Below, one piece after another: positions 8,825 through 17,601 of a stretch of 64,000 nt of DNA. This DNA comes from Ramlibacter alkalitolerans (GTDB lineage: Bacteria > Pseudomonadota > Gammaproteobacteria > Burkholderiales > Burkholderiaceae_C), in assembly GCF_016722765.1 (NCBI RefSeq), contig NZ_JAEQND010000004.1, forward strand, positions 186,001-250,000, given 5' to 3'. How positions within the stretch are numbered: the stretch's first letter is position 1; every line of letters begins with the position of its first letter. The notes beneath the pieces are model-generated. The model was not told where the DNA came from, did not search any database, and worked only from the letters and a program-made list of their open reading frames with translations. Position numbers and translations under genes: made by a program.

Positions 8825-9123
8825 CGTGTGTTCGCTACTTTCCGCCCCCCTTCAGGGAGCATGGAGCTGGTTGAGAACCTTCCGCGACACGGCTTTACCG
8901 GTTGGCGGATGCGACTGTGGGGAAGGGGCCCTGGTCTGGTTGCGCTGCGGATTGTGCCACGTTCGTGGCACTCCGCGCTTGCAACCAGGCCAGCGCCCCT
9001 TCCCCTGCGGGGGGTCTCACGACCCCCCTCTCCCCAACCCTCTCCCCCGGGGGGGAGAGGGAGCGGAGCGCGCCCAGGCGGAACGCGCAGGCAGTGTGGC
9101 AGGGCTAGCTTGCGCCGAGCTTG
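8825..9123. other. Intergenic region upstream of sucA with repeats
   Basis: No gene seen. It should hold the sucA promoter (minus strand), although I cannot place -35/-10 boxes with confidence. At about 8928-9003 there is a long imperfect hairpin with arms GGCCCTGGTCTGGTTGCG and CGCTTGCAACCAGGCCAGCG around a second small hairpin (GTGCCACGTTCGTGGCAC). A family 2 palindrome unit (CCCTCTCCCCAACCCTCTCC followed by its complement) occupies about 9023-9064. Confidence 0.6.
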
Positions 9124-11217
9124 CTAGAGAGGACTGACGGTGGGTGCGGCGAGCGCGGCGTGGGACGTGCTTCGCTTCGCGGCGCGATGCGGCGAGTTCG
9201 CGGCGTCGCGGCGGCTGTCGCGGGCGCGCGCGATGGCCTGGCCGGCCGCGTCGTCGCCTTCCAGCTTGAACTGTCCCACCGCGGCAGAAAGGCGGTGGGC
9301 CTGGTCCCGCATCGACTGCGCCGCCGCAGATGCCTCTTCCACGAGCGCCGCGTTCTGCTGCGTCACGTGGTCCATCTGCGCGATGGCCTGGTTCACCTGC
9401 TCGATGCCGAGCGTCTGCTCGTTGCTGGCGGCGGCGATCTCGCCCACGAGGTCCGTCACCTTGCGGATACCGGCGACGACCTCCTGCATGGTGCTGCCGG
9501 CGCGGTTGACCAGTTCGGTCCCGGTGTCGACCTTGCCGACGGAGTCGTGGATCAGCTCCTTGATCTCGCGCGCCGCCGCGGCCGAACGCTGCGCCAGCGT
9601 GCGCACTTCCGCCGCCACCACGGCGAAGCCGCGGCCCTGCTCGCCTGCGCGCGCGGCCTCCACCGCCGCATTGAGCGCGAGGATGTTGGTCTGGAAGGCG
9701 ATGCCGTCGATCACCCCGATGATGTCCACGATCCGGCGCGATGCCGTGTTGATGGACGCCATGGTCGCCACCACCTCGCCCACCACCGAACCGCCCTTGC
9801 CGGCCACCTGCGAAGCCGCCTGCGCCAGCTGGTTGGCATTGCGCGCGCTTTCCGCGTTCTGCTTCACGGTGCCGGTGAGCTCCTCGACGGACGCTGCGGT
9901 TTCCTCCAGCGTGCTGGCCTGTTCCTCGGTGCGCTGCGACAGGTCGGCGTTGCCGGTGGCGATCTCCTCCGTGCCTTCCAGCAGGGTGCTGGAGGCGACG
10001 CGGACCTGCGAGACCATCGTGACCAGCGCGGCGTCGGCACTGCGCAGTTCCTCCAGCAGGTGGCCCAGTTCGTCACGCGCCGCGGGTTGCGGCATGCGGC
10101 CCAGTTCGCCACGCGCCAGCGCCCGCGCCGCCTCGGAAGCCTGGCGGATGCCGTGCTGGAGCACGAGGTAGGAGCCGAGGCACAGGTAGAGCGTGACCAG
10201 GAGAGCGGCGGCGAGCAGCGCCGTGAGCGCGGTGCGCGTGAAGCTCGCCGCGGCGGCGCGCTCCAGGAGCAACTGGTCGGCCAGGCTGCGGTTCGCCTCC
10301 ACCAGGCTCCAGGCGGCATCGACGGCGGCGGCCGACGCCTGCTCGATCTGCTGCTGCGTGACCTTGACGGTGCCGGCGTCGATGAAGTTGCTGCGGATGA
10401 AGGCCAGCATCTCCCGGGAAGTCGACTTCAGCTTGTCGAAGCCCGCCTCCAGCCGGGCCTGCACCACCGGGCTCGCGTCCATCGACTGCTTGAGCATCGT
10501 CTCCACGCCACTGAAGGTGTCCTCCAGGCGGGCCTGGGTGACCTCGTAGAACACCTTGTCCTTCGGCGTGATCTCGCCGCGCGGCACGTTCAGCGTCGCA
10601 TACGCGGCGATGCGCACGATGATGCCGGCGGTGCTGGGCGAGTTGTTGGCGAGCGGAAAGCCCAGGTAGAACACGTCCGCGTCCGGGTCCAGCGCCATCT
10701 TCGAGCGGTTGCCCAGGTCGCGCATGAAGGCGTAGAGGCGCGCGTATTCCGGCGCATGGGCGGCGAAGCCGCGGGCCGCGAAGTCGCGGTCGACGGGCAG
10801 CGCCTCGACCTTCTTCTGCAGGTCCTCCCAACCCTGGCGCAGGCCCTTAGTCTCGGCGCCCATGTCGTACAGGGGCCGGGCGGCGGCCACCTGCTCCTCG
10901 ATGCGGGCGAGGACCTTGTCGACCACGTCCTTCTGCGCCCTCAGCCGCTGGCGCACGCCCTGGTCGTCCGGGGCCGTGGTGATCACGATGCGGCGGTTCT
11001 CGATCAGGACCTTGTTCCACTCCACCAGGGTGGCCATCAGCGCCACGGCGCTGCGTTCGGACTCGATCATGTGGACGCGCTCGTTGAGGCGTTCGAGTTG
11101 CGTGGCTCCGAGCCACAGGAGCAGCAGGCCGGTGATGGCCCCGCACACGATGAACTTGGCGCGGAAGCTGAGGCGGGCCATCAGCGCGATGACCGGGGCA
11201 AGGACGAAACTTCTCAT
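9124..11217 (-). CDS. Methyl-accepting chemotaxis protein
   Basis: Membrane chemoreceptor of about 697 residues. The order is: N-terminal transmembrane helix ([16 protein letters not shown]), a periplasmic helical sensor domain of about 300 residues, a second membrane helix ([17 protein letters not shown]), HAMP region, then the cytoplasmic signalling domain. The hairpin tip signature is present ([20 protein letters not shown], followed by [18 protein letters not shown]). I chose ATG 11217 ([13 protein letters not shown]) because chemoreceptors of this group start with a short basic-hydrophobic leader; an in-frame ATG at 11256 would add 13 residues and cannot be excluded. No che genes are nearby, so it is an orphan receptor. 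The ligand is unknown. Confidence 0.92.
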   Translation of the reverse strand: MRSFVLAPVIALMARLSFRAKFIVCGAITGLLLLWLGATQLERLNERVHMIESERSAVALMATLVEWNKVLIENRRIVITTAPDDQGVRQRLRAQKDVVDKVLARIEEQVAAARPLYDMGAETKGLRQGWEDLQKKVEALPVDRDFAARGFAAHAPEYARLYAFMRDLGNRSKMALDPDADVFYLGFPLANNSPSTAGIIVRIAAYATLNVPRGEITPKDKVFYEVTQARLEDTFSGVETMLKQSMDASPVVQARLEAGFDKLKSTSREMLAFIRSNFIDAGTVKVTQQQIEQASAAAVDAAWSLVEANRSLADQLLLERAAAASFTRTALTALLAAALLVTLYLCLGSYLVLQHGIRQASEAARALARGELGRMPQPAARDELGHLLEELRSADAALVTMVSQVRVASSTLLEGTEEIATGNADLSQRTEEQASTLEETAASVEELTGTVKQNAESARNANQLAQAASQVAGKGGSVVGEVVATMASINTASRRIVDIIGVIDGIAFQTNILALNAAVEAARAGEQGRGFAVVAAEVRTLAQRSAAAAREIKELIHDSVGKVDTGTELVNRAGSTMQEVVAGIRKVTDLVGEIAAASNEQTLGIEQVNQAIAQMDHVTQQNAALVEEASAAAQSMRDQAHRLSAAVGQFKLEGDDAAGQAIARARDSRRDAANSPHRAAKRSTSHAALAAPTVSPL

Positions 11218-11349
11218 GGTGCAACGGATTGTTACCCGCAGCACCCCCTGGCTCATCCTAATGGACGATGCCCCCGGCGCGCGCGCGCCGGGCGGTCGCG
11301 AGGGCCCGACGGGCGGGCCCGGTGCGTGTGTCCCGCGCCGCGCCGGGGT

Positions 11350-13245
11350 TCAGGACGCGACCAGGTCCTTGATCTGCTGCAGCGCGCTCGGGTCCTCGAT
11401 CGTCGTCAGGTCGCCCGGATCGCGACCTTCGCACACCGCCTGGATGGCGCGACGCAGCATCTTGCCGCTGCGCGTCTTGGGCAGCACGGTCACGAAGCGC
11501 ACGCGGGCTGGACGCGCGACGGCGCCGAGCTGGTCGTCGACGACCTTCATCACCTCGCCTTCCAGCTTGAGCTTCGCGTTCTCGTCGACCAGGCCGGAGG
11601 CGTCCTTCACCACGGCGAAGGCAACGGCGACCTGGCCCTTGAGCTGGTCGGCGATGCCCACCACCGCGACTTCGGCGATGTTCGGATGGGAGGAGATGCT
11701 CTCCTCGATCTCGCGCGTGCCCAGGCGGTGGCCGGCCACGTTGATCACGTCGTCCGTGCGGCCCAGGATGTAGAAGTAGCCGTCCTTGTCGCGGATGCCC
11801 CAGTCGAAGGTGCTGTACACCTGCCGCTCCGGGATGCTGGACCAGTAGGTCTTCACGTAGCGTTCGTCGTCGCCCCACACCGTCTGCATGAAGCCCGGGG
11901 GCGTCGGCCCTTCGATCACCACCACACCCTTCTGGTCGGGACCGGTCAGTTCCTCGCCGGTGCCTTCGTGCACCAGCTTCACGTCGTAGCCGTACATCGG
12001 CACGCCGGGGCTGCCGAACTTGCTGTCCTTCTTCTCCACGCCGTTGGCGATGGTCAGGATCGGCCAGCCGCTCTCGGTCTGCCAGTAGTTGTCGATGATC
12101 GGGCGGCCCAGGCTGTCGGCGATCCACTTGGCCGTCGGTTCGTCCAGCGGCTCGCCGGCGAGGAACAGGGCGCGCAGGCTGGACAGGTCGTACTTCTTCA
12201 GGAAGGCCGGGTCCTGCTTCTTCAGCACGCGAACCGCCGTCGGCGCGCTGAACATCGAGGTGACCTTGTACTTCTCGACCAGGCTCCACCAGATGCCGGC
12301 GTCGGGCCGGATCGGCAGGCCTTCGTACATGATGGTCGCCATGCCGGCCAGCAGCGGCCCGTAGACGATGTAGCTGTGGCCCACCACCCAGCCGATGTCG
12401 GAGGTGGAGAAGTAGGTCTCGCCGGCGTTGCCCAGGAAGATGTGCTTCATGCTCGCGGTGAGCGCCACCGCGTAGCCGCCGACATCGCGCTGCACGCCCT
12501 TGGGCTGGCCGGTCGTGCCGCTGGTGTAGAGCGTGTAGCTGATGTCGGTGGAGTCCAGCCACTCGCAGTCGACGACGGTGTGCATCTGGCGGTCGGCCAG
12601 CGTCGCGTAGTCGTGGTCGCGGCCCGCCACCTTGTCCATGGGGGCCAGATTGCGGTCCACCAGGAGCACGGAATCGGGCTTGTGCTTCGAGAGCCGGATC
12701 GCCTCGTCGAGCAGGTGCTTGTAGGGAACGACCTTGCCGCCGCGCGAGCCGGCATCGGCGCTGACGATGACCTTGGGCGTCGCGTCCTCGATGCGCGAAG
12801 CGAGCGACACCGATGCGAAGCCGCCGAACACCACGGCGTGGATGGCGCCGATGCGCGCGCACGCCAGCATGGCGAAGGCGGCCTGCGCGATCATCGGCAT
12901 GTAGATCAGGACGCGATCGCCCTTGCCCACGCCCTGGGCCTTGAGCACCGCGGCGAAGCGCTGCACTTCCTCGTGCAGTTCCCGGAAGGTGTAGACGCGC
13001 TCCTCGCCGGTTTCGCTGGAGACGTAGATCAGCGCCGGCTGCGTGGCGCGATCGGCCAGGTGGCGGTCCACCGCGTTGTGGCACAAATTCGTCTTGCCGC
13101 CCGCGAACCAGCGCGTGAACGGGGGATTGCTGTTGTCGCAGATCTGCTTCGGCGGTGTCTGCCACTCGATCAGCTTCGCCTGTTCGGCCCAGAAGGCATC
13201 GCGGTCCTCGATGGACCGGCGATAGAACTCCGCGTAACCCGCCAT
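11350..13245 (-). CDS. prpE: Propionate--CoA ligase
   Basis: AMP-forming acyl-CoA synthetase of 631 residues. It activates propionate to propionyl-CoA through an acyl-adenylate in the cytoplasm. Motifs are the N-terminal ACS domain (YAEFYRRSIEDRDAFW), the P-loop YTSGTTGQPKG, DNYWQTESGWP, GRTDDVINVAGHRLG, and the C-terminal acetylatable lysine in PKTRSGKMLRR. The YWQTESG segment and overall length fit PrpE better than acetyl-CoA synthetase, but substrate choice cannot be proven from sequence. Start ATG 13245 has a GGAG Shine-Dalgarno sequence. Other propionate genes (prpBCD) are not in the window. Confidence 0.9.
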   Translation of the reverse strand: MAGYAEFYRRSIEDRDAFWAEQAKLIEWQTPPKQICDNSNPPFTRWFAGGKTNLCHNAVDRHLADRATQPALIYVSSETGEERVYTFRELHEEVQRFAAVLKAQGVGKGDRVLIYMPMIAQAAFAMLACARIGAIHAVVFGGFASVSLASRIEDATPKVIVSADAGSRGGKVVPYKHLLDEAIRLSKHKPDSVLLVDRNLAPMDKVAGRDHDYATLADRQMHTVVDCEWLDSTDISYTLYTSGTTGQPKGVQRDVGGYAVALTASMKHIFLGNAGETYFSTSDIGWVVGHSYIVYGPLLAGMATIMYEGLPIRPDAGIWWSLVEKYKVTSMFSAPTAVRVLKKQDPAFLKKYDLSSLRALFLAGEPLDEPTAKWIADSLGRPIIDNYWQTESGWPILTIANGVEKKDSKFGSPGVPMYGYDVKLVHEGTGEELTGPDQKGVVVIEGPTPPGFMQTVWGDDERYVKTYWSSIPERQVYSTFDWGIRDKDGYFYILGRTDDVINVAGHRLGTREIEESISSHPNIAEVAVVGIADQLKGQVAVAFAVVKDASGLVDENAKLKLEGEVMKVVDDQLGAVARPARVRFVTVLPKTRSGKMLRRAIQAVCEGRDPGDLTTIEDPSALQQIKDLVAS

Positions 13246-13260
13246 GCTTGGTCTCCGTTG

Positions 13261-13343
13261 TGCGTTGAGCGTCGGGCGTGGAGCGTGGGGCACACGGCTT
13301 TCTGGACCCTGACGCTCAACGCCGCACGCCCGACGCCAGACCC
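13261..13343. repeat. Heptad-built palindromic repeat (family 5, copy 2)
   Basis: The left arm consists of 7-bp units GTTGAGC, GTCGGGC, GTGGAGC, GTGGGGC; the right arm carries the inverse units GCTCAAC, GCCGCAC, GCCCGAC. Same architecture as 1031-1103. It sits between prpE and the stop codon of the upstream hydrolase gene. Confidence 0.65.
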
Positions 13344-13952
13344 CTATTTGACAATCGTCAGCACGTCCCGGAAGCGGGGATGACCCGCATCCCGCAGCCA
13401 CTCGAAGGCCACCATCTCGGTGGTGAGCAGCTCCGCGCCGGCGCCGGCCAGCCGGTCGAAGGCGGCATCGCGGTTGCGTTCGCTGCGCGAGCTGCAGGCG
13501 TCCGTGACCACGACGACGTCCAGTTCCTCTTCGAGCAGCCCCAGCGCGGTCTGCAGCAGGCACACGTGCGCCTCGCAGCCGGCCAGCACGATCGTCTCGC
13601 GCCCCGGCTGCGGCGGCGGCGCGGCCTTCTGCAGGTGCTTCGGCAGGCTGCGCGCGTTGCCGCCCTGTGCCGGCCTGGCGGCGGGCTTCAGGCGCGGCAG
13701 CAGCACCGAGCTGCCGTCGAACGCCATCTTCGACAGCACGCGGCCGGCCACCAGCGGCTGCAGCGCCTCCACCGTGCCGCCCAGGCCTTCCGGGTTTTCC
13801 TCGGTGGCCCACAAGGGCACCTGCAGCAGTTGGGCGACGCGCGCGAGCTTCACGGCCTGGGCGACGACGAGGCCGGCCTCGTGGATCGCGGGCATCAGGC
13901 GCTGCTGGTAGTCGACCAGCACGAGTTGGCATTCCTGGGCATCCAGCAGCAT
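13344..13952 (-). CDS. Isochorismatase-family cysteine hydrolase
   Basis: Cytoplasmic hydrolase of 202 residues with the Rossmann-like isochorismatase/nicotinamidase fold. The catalytic triad is visible: D14 (LVLVDYQQRLMP), K75 (LSKMAFD) and nucleophile C131 (AGCEAHVCLLQTA). An extra Pro/Ala-rich stretch (residues 88-117) interrupts the usual spacing between the lysine and the cysteine strand, so it is a divergent member. The substrate cannot be predicted from sequence. It is transcribed in the same direction as prpE, separated by a repeat, so functional linkage is uncertain. Confidence 0.87.
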   Translation of the reverse strand: MLLDAQECQLVLVDYQQRLMPAIHEAGLVVAQAVKLARVAQLLQVPLWATEENPEGLGGTVEALQPLVAGRVLSKMAFDGSSVLLPRLKPAARPAQGGNARSLPKHLQKAAPPPQPGRETIVLAGCEAHVCLLQTALGLLEEELDVVVVTDACSSRSERNRDAAFDRLAGAGAELLTTEMVAFEWLRDAGHPRFRDVLTIVK

Positions 13953-14023
13953 GGGTTCTTCCTTTGCGCCGGATTATTCCCTGCGCGGGGCGTTCCCCGC
14001 GCGAAGCCTTACGATCGCGCCTC

Positions 14024-15007
14024 ATGAAGTCTTCCCGCCCCGACCTGATCGTCCTGCACGAGCACCCCGAGTGGCAAAAGCCGCTGTTCGCCGCCCTGGA
14101 GCGGCGCGGCGTGAACTTCGCGCCCTTCGACCTGACGCAGGCCGCCTTCAGCAATTCCGCGCCGCCGCAGGCTTCCCTCTACTTCAACCAGGCCAGCCCG
14201 AGCGCCTACGTCCGCGGCAACACGCGGGCAGTGCCGCTCGCGCTGGCCTACATGCGCACGCTGGAGCGCCTGGGCGCCCGCGTGCTCAACGGGGCGGACG
14301 TGTTCGCGCTGGAGCTGAGCAAGAGCGTGCAGGCCACCCTGCTGCGCACCCTGCAGATCGACACGCCGCGCTCCTTCACCTTCAACGAGCCGAGTGCCTT
14401 GCGGGCCTTCGAGGAGCAGATCAGCTGGCCGGCGGTGCTCAAGCCCGACCAGGGCGGCAGCGGGGCCCGCATCCAGGTGGTCGAATCGCTGGCGCAGGTC
14501 GAGGAGATCTTCCGCCGCGACCCGCAGGTGTGGTTGCCGGACAACCTTTTCCTGCTGCAGGAGTACCTGCCCCACGACCCCGAGCAGGGCATCGTGCGGC
14601 TCGAATTCCTCGGCGGCGAACTGCTGTACGCCATGCGCGTGAAGACCCACGGCCGCTTCAACCTGTGCCCCTCCCCGGTGTGCAACCCGGAAGACGGCGA
14701 GGGCCTCTGCGAGATCCCGGCGCACGAGCCCGTGGCCGCGCCGCCGGTGGAGTTCCATCCCTATCCCGAGGTGCCGCGCGAGGCGGTGGCCACGGCGAAA
14801 CGCATCGTCGAGGCTGCGAAGCTGGATGTCGGCGGCATCGAGTACCTCGAGACGCCGGACGGCCGCCGCGTGTTCTACGACATCAACGCCAATTCGAACT
14901 TGCGGCCGGCGGTGGCCGAGGCCTTCGGCTTCGATCCCTTCGAGCGCGTGGTCGATTTCCTGGAGCGCAAGCTGCAACCGGGCTGGCCCGCACTGGGCCG
15001 CACTTAG
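14024..15007 (+). CDS. ATP-grasp domain protein (RimK-like)
   Basis: Cytoplasmic protein of 327 residues with an ATP-grasp fold, which joins a carboxylate to an amine or thiol through an acyl-phosphate. Visible elements are an N-terminal pre-ATP-grasp domain, WPAVLKPDQGGSGARIQVVE (nucleotide-binding lysine and glycine-rich loop, about 140-160), LLQEYLPHD, VRLEFLGGELLYAMRV, and the metal-binding C-terminal strand GGIEYLE and FYDINANSNLRP. The Asp and Asn of that strand would bind magnesium. Related proteins are usually annotated only as RimK/ATP-grasp; the substrate is unknown. It stands alone, divergent from the isochorismatase gene, 57 bp before a two-component pair. Confidence 0.85.
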   Translation: MKSSRPDLIVLHEHPEWQKPLFAALERRGVNFAPFDLTQAAFSNSAPPQASLYFNQASPSAYVRGNTRAVPLALAYMRTLERLGARVLNGADVFALELSKSVQATLLRTLQIDTPRSFTFNEPSALRAFEEQISWPAVLKPDQGGSGARIQVVESLAQVEEIFRRDPQVWLPDNLFLLQEYLPHDPEQGIVRLEFLGGELLYAMRVKTHGRFNLCPSPVCNPEDGEGLCEIPAHEPVAAPPVEFHPYPEVPREAVATAKRIVEAAKLDVGGIEYLETPDGRRVFYDINANSNLRPAVAEAFGFDPFERVVDFLERKLQPGWPALGRT

Positions 15008-15064
15008 GAAACTTGCTTAAGTCGGCACTGTTGAGCCCGACGGTAAACTCGCCTGCGCATCGCC

Positions 15065-16159
15065 ATGCCCAGTCGCGCAGTCCAAGACCATCCCCCCATC
15101 CGTTTGCTGTGCGTCGAGGACAACCCCGACGACGTCGAGCTGATGGGCCTTGCGCTGGAGCGGGCGGACCCGACCCGGCGCTACGAACTGCACCGGGTGG
15201 ACAACGCCGCCAGCTTCGTCGCGGCGCTGGAAGGCGAGTGGGACGTGATCCTGTGCGACTTCAACCTGCCCCGCTTCTCGCCCTATGCCGCCCTGCAGAT
15301 CCTCGTCACGCGGCGCAGCAACATCCCGCTGATCGTGCTCACGCGCGCGATCGGCGAGGAAGCGGCGGTGCACGTGCTGCGCTGCGGCGCCAAGGACTAC
15401 CTGACCAAGGACAAGCTGGGCACGCTGCCGCAGATCATCGGCCGGGTGCTGGAGGAGCGGCGGCGCGCGCGGGAAAAGGAAAAGCTCGATGCGGAGCTGC
15501 AGTCGGCGTATGCGCGGCTGAAGGAGCTGTCGGCGCGCTTCGTGCTGGCGCAGGAGCGGGAACGCTCGCACATCTCGCGCGAGCTGCACGACCAGCTCGG
15601 GCAGACGCTGACCGCGGTGGTGATCCACCTGCACGCCTCGCAGCGGGCGCATGAGCCCGAGGTGGCACGCAAGTACAGCGACACCGCCGCGGAACTCGCC
15701 AACGGCGCGCTGCAGCAGTTGAAGACGCTGTCGTTCTCGCTGCGGCCGGCGCAGCTCGACCTGCTGGGGCTGGTGCCCGCGGTGCAGTCGGCCATGCAAC
15801 GCAGCTGCGAGCCGGCGGGGCTGGCGTGGGAGGTGCACACGCGCGGCGAGGAGCCGAAGCGCCTGGAGGAGAACGCCGCCGTGGCGGTGCGCCTGGTGCA
15901 GGAGGCGCTGACGAACATCGTGCGGCACGCGCGCGCCACGCAGGTGCAGGTGCGGCTGCGGTTCCTGCCGCAGGGGCGCATCGGCGTGCTGGTGCTGGAC
16001 GATGGCAGGGGTTTCGACAAGGCGGCCGTGTTGAACGGCCAGCAGTCCGAGAAGAATATCGGCCTGTACGGGATGATCGAGCGGACGGAGCTGGCGGGAG
16101 GCCGCCTCCACATCCGCACCCGGCGCGGGCGTGGCGTCGCGATCCGCGCGGTGCTTTGA
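15065..16159 (+). CDS. Hybrid receiver-histidine kinase (HisKA_3 type)
   Basis: Soluble signalling protein of 364 residues in an inverted order: an N-terminal receiver domain (10-130, acidic pocket EDN at 18-20, phospho-acceptor D65, K116), a coiled-coil linker (130-165), a NarX/DesK-type dimerisation domain with the phospho-histidine in SRELHDQLGQT (H175), and a HATPase domain (NIVRHARA, DDGRGF, GLYGMIER). There is no membrane segment, so input probably comes from phosphorylation of the receiver by another kinase. Seventeen bases separate it from the NarL-type regulator, its probable target. Confidence 0.92.
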   Translation: MPSRAVQDHPPIRLLCVEDNPDDVELMGLALERADPTRRYELHRVDNAASFVAALEGEWDVILCDFNLPRFSPYAALQILVTRRSNIPLIVLTRAIGEEAAVHVLRCGAKDYLTKDKLGTLPQIIGRVLEERRRAREKEKLDAELQSAYARLKELSARFVLAQERERSHISRELHDQLGQTLTAVVIHLHASQRAHEPEVARKYSDTAAELANGALQQLKTLSFSLRPAQLDLLGLVPAVQSAMQRSCEPAGLAWEVHTRGEEPKRLEENAAVAVRLVQEALTNIVRHARATQVQVRLRFLPQGRIGVLVLDDGRGFDKAAVLNGQQSEKNIGLYGMIERTELAGGRLHIRTRRGRGVAIRAVL

Positions 16160-16176
16160 ACAACAGGGGGTGGAGA

Positions 16177-16827
16177 ATGATGCAGAACTTCAGCAAGCCG
16201 ATGCCGATCCAGGTGGTCCTCGCCGACGACCACGACCTGGTGCGTTCCGGCATCAAGGCCTTGCTGGCCACGGTCGACGGCGTGCAGGTGATCGCGGAGG
16301 CGCGCAACGGCCAGGAATTGCTGGCGCTGCTGGACTCGATCAAGCCGGACGTGGTGATGACGGACATCTCCATGCCCGGCATGGACGGCATCACCGCCAT
16401 CGGCGAGATCCACGCGCGGCATCCGGACGTGCGGGTGATCGTGCTGTCGATGTACGACACGGTGGACTTCGTCAAGCGCGCGGTCGCCAACGGCGCCTGC
16501 GGCTACCTCATGAAGGACGCGCCGCCCTTCGAGCTGGAGCAGGCCCTGCGCAGCGTGATGGCGACCGGCAGCTACTTCAGCGCCGCCGTCGCCCAGCGCC
16601 TGCTGCAGCCTTCGGAGCCGACGGTGGACGACGAGCTGACGCAGCGCCAGGTGGAGATCCTGACGCTGATCGCCCAGGGCAAGTCCGCCAAGGAGATCGC
16701 GTACGAGCTGGGCCTGAGCCCGAAGACGGTGGACGTGCACCGGGCCCGCATCATGGAGCGGCTGCGGCTGAACGACATCGCGAGCCTGACGCGGTATGCG
16801 GTGCGCAAGGGGTTGGTGAAGGCCTGA
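16177..16827 (+). CDS. NarL/LuxR-family response regulator
   Basis: DNA-binding response regulator of 216 residues. It has a receiver domain with acidic pocket DDH (17-19), phospho-acceptor D63 (VMTDISMPG), T/S switch in VLSMYD and K114, followed by a LuxR-type helix-turn-helix (ELTQRQVEILTLIAQGKSAK, then EIAYELGLSPKTVDVHRARI). It starts at ATG 16177 (a second in-frame ATG follows directly) behind a GGGGTGGAG Shine-Dalgarno sequence. Paired with the upstream HisKA_3 kinase. Target genes are unknown. Confidence 0.94.
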   Translation: MMQNFSKPMPIQVVLADDHDLVRSGIKALLATVDGVQVIAEARNGQELLALLDSIKPDVVMTDISMPGMDGITAIGEIHARHPDVRVIVLSMYDTVDFVKRAVANGACGYLMKDAPPFELEQALRSVMATGSYFSAAVAQRLLQPSEPTVDDELTQRQVEILTLIAQGKSAKEIAYELGLSPKTVDVHRARIMERLRLNDIASLTRYAVRKGLVKA

Positions 16828-16828
16828 T

Positions 16829-16862
16829 CCCCGTCATCCCCGCGAAGGCGGGGACCCAGAAC
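16829..16862. repeat. Palindromic repeat (family 1, single unit)
   Basis: CCGTCATCCCCGCGAAGGCG GGG unit directly after the response-regulator stop codon. Same core as the copies at 5846, 26049 and 28143. Confidence 0.8.
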
Positions 16863-16909
16863 GCGGCGTCAGCCGCTCTTCCCTCTCTCAACTCGTACGC
16901 TGCTGGCCG

Positions 16910-17033
16910 GACGGGGACGGAGCAGCCCGCCTCGTCGAATGTCCCCTGGTGCGGATCAGAACCGCCGCAATTGGGAAGGCCGCGCCCGCGCCTCCTTCTT
17001 TATTTCGCCGAGTCGGGCTGCCCCGTCCCCGAC
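16910..17033. repeat. Structured repeat with conserved core and variable terminal stems (family 4, copy A)
   Basis: Terminal arms of about 29 bp (16910-16938 and 17005-17033; GACGGGGACGGAGCAGCCCG versus CGGGCTGCCCCGTCCCC on the other side) pair almost perfectly. Between them, on the minus strand, is a core containing TAAAG, then the invariant GGAGGCGCGGGCGCGGC, then GGTTCTGATCCGCACC. Copies B (21223-21352) and C (62116-62240) share the core but have different arm sequences that still pair. It lies between convergent genes. Confidence 0.8.
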
Positions 17034-17601
17034 CTCCGTCGCGCCCGTTCATTGCATCGATGTTGGATGCGTTTGGCAATGCGCTGAGGTGAGTGCCGAG
17101 CAGTGAGTGGCCGGCCGGCAGCACGTTTCGCCCAAACTGGGACTTGCTTCCTTGCTTCTTCCTGAACGAGGTCCACTTCGGTCGGAAGCAGACGCCACGT
17201 ACTTCTCTTCGCCTTGAGGCTGCTCGTGCGCGCCACGCCGTGAACCGCGGGCTGGTGCTCGGCCCGTAGATGCCGGCTTCAGACTGGAAGGTGTCGCTCG
17301 ACCTGCTCACGATGAGTGACGGCCCCGCGACCCACAGCAGTCACTCCCCTGTCGAAATGGCTGCCCGAAACCCGCCGCTTGGAGCTGCCGGAGGCGAGCG
17401 GCAGCTGTCGCTGCGAAGCGGACTTCAGCCGACGTTCTGTTCAGGTTGAAGAGGTACGTTCGCATCGATAAGCCGCCTAGCTCCGAGCGGTCGAGGAGCC
17501 TGCTCCGGAAAAGAGCAAGGCACGGAGTCGCTAAACCTTGGCAAACCCGAGCGCCATGCAGCGAGCAGTGAAAACGCGTGCCTCAGCTCGCCCCGCTGTG
17601 G
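17034..17601. other. Gene-poor stretch next to an accessory operon
   Basis: About 570 bp with no ORF that resembles a known protein or carries convincing start signals. Open frames here on either strand are Arg/Ser-rich and look like chance frames. GC drops toward the right end, where the two-gene accessory operon begins. It may be island flank or decayed sequence. I see no repeats shared with the rest of the window here. Confidence 0.5.

Noticed and set aside
6023..9127. 1034-codon open frame opposite sucA
   Set aside because: Antisense shadow of sucA; composition is typical of reverse-strand frames and there is no ribosome site or family match.
9121..13383. 1420-codon open frame on the plus strand across the chemoreceptor and prpE genes
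   Set aside because: It is the complement-strand shadow of two well-supported minus-strand genes with clear motifs; the product is His/Arg/Gly-rich without domains. High GC makes such frames common.
16888..17310. 140-codon minus-strand open frame next to the response regulator
   Set aside because: Half of it is translation of family 4 copy A, the rest is Arg/Ser-rich without recognisable domains. No ribosome site is visible and the similar peptides near copies B and C follow from DNA repeat conservation.
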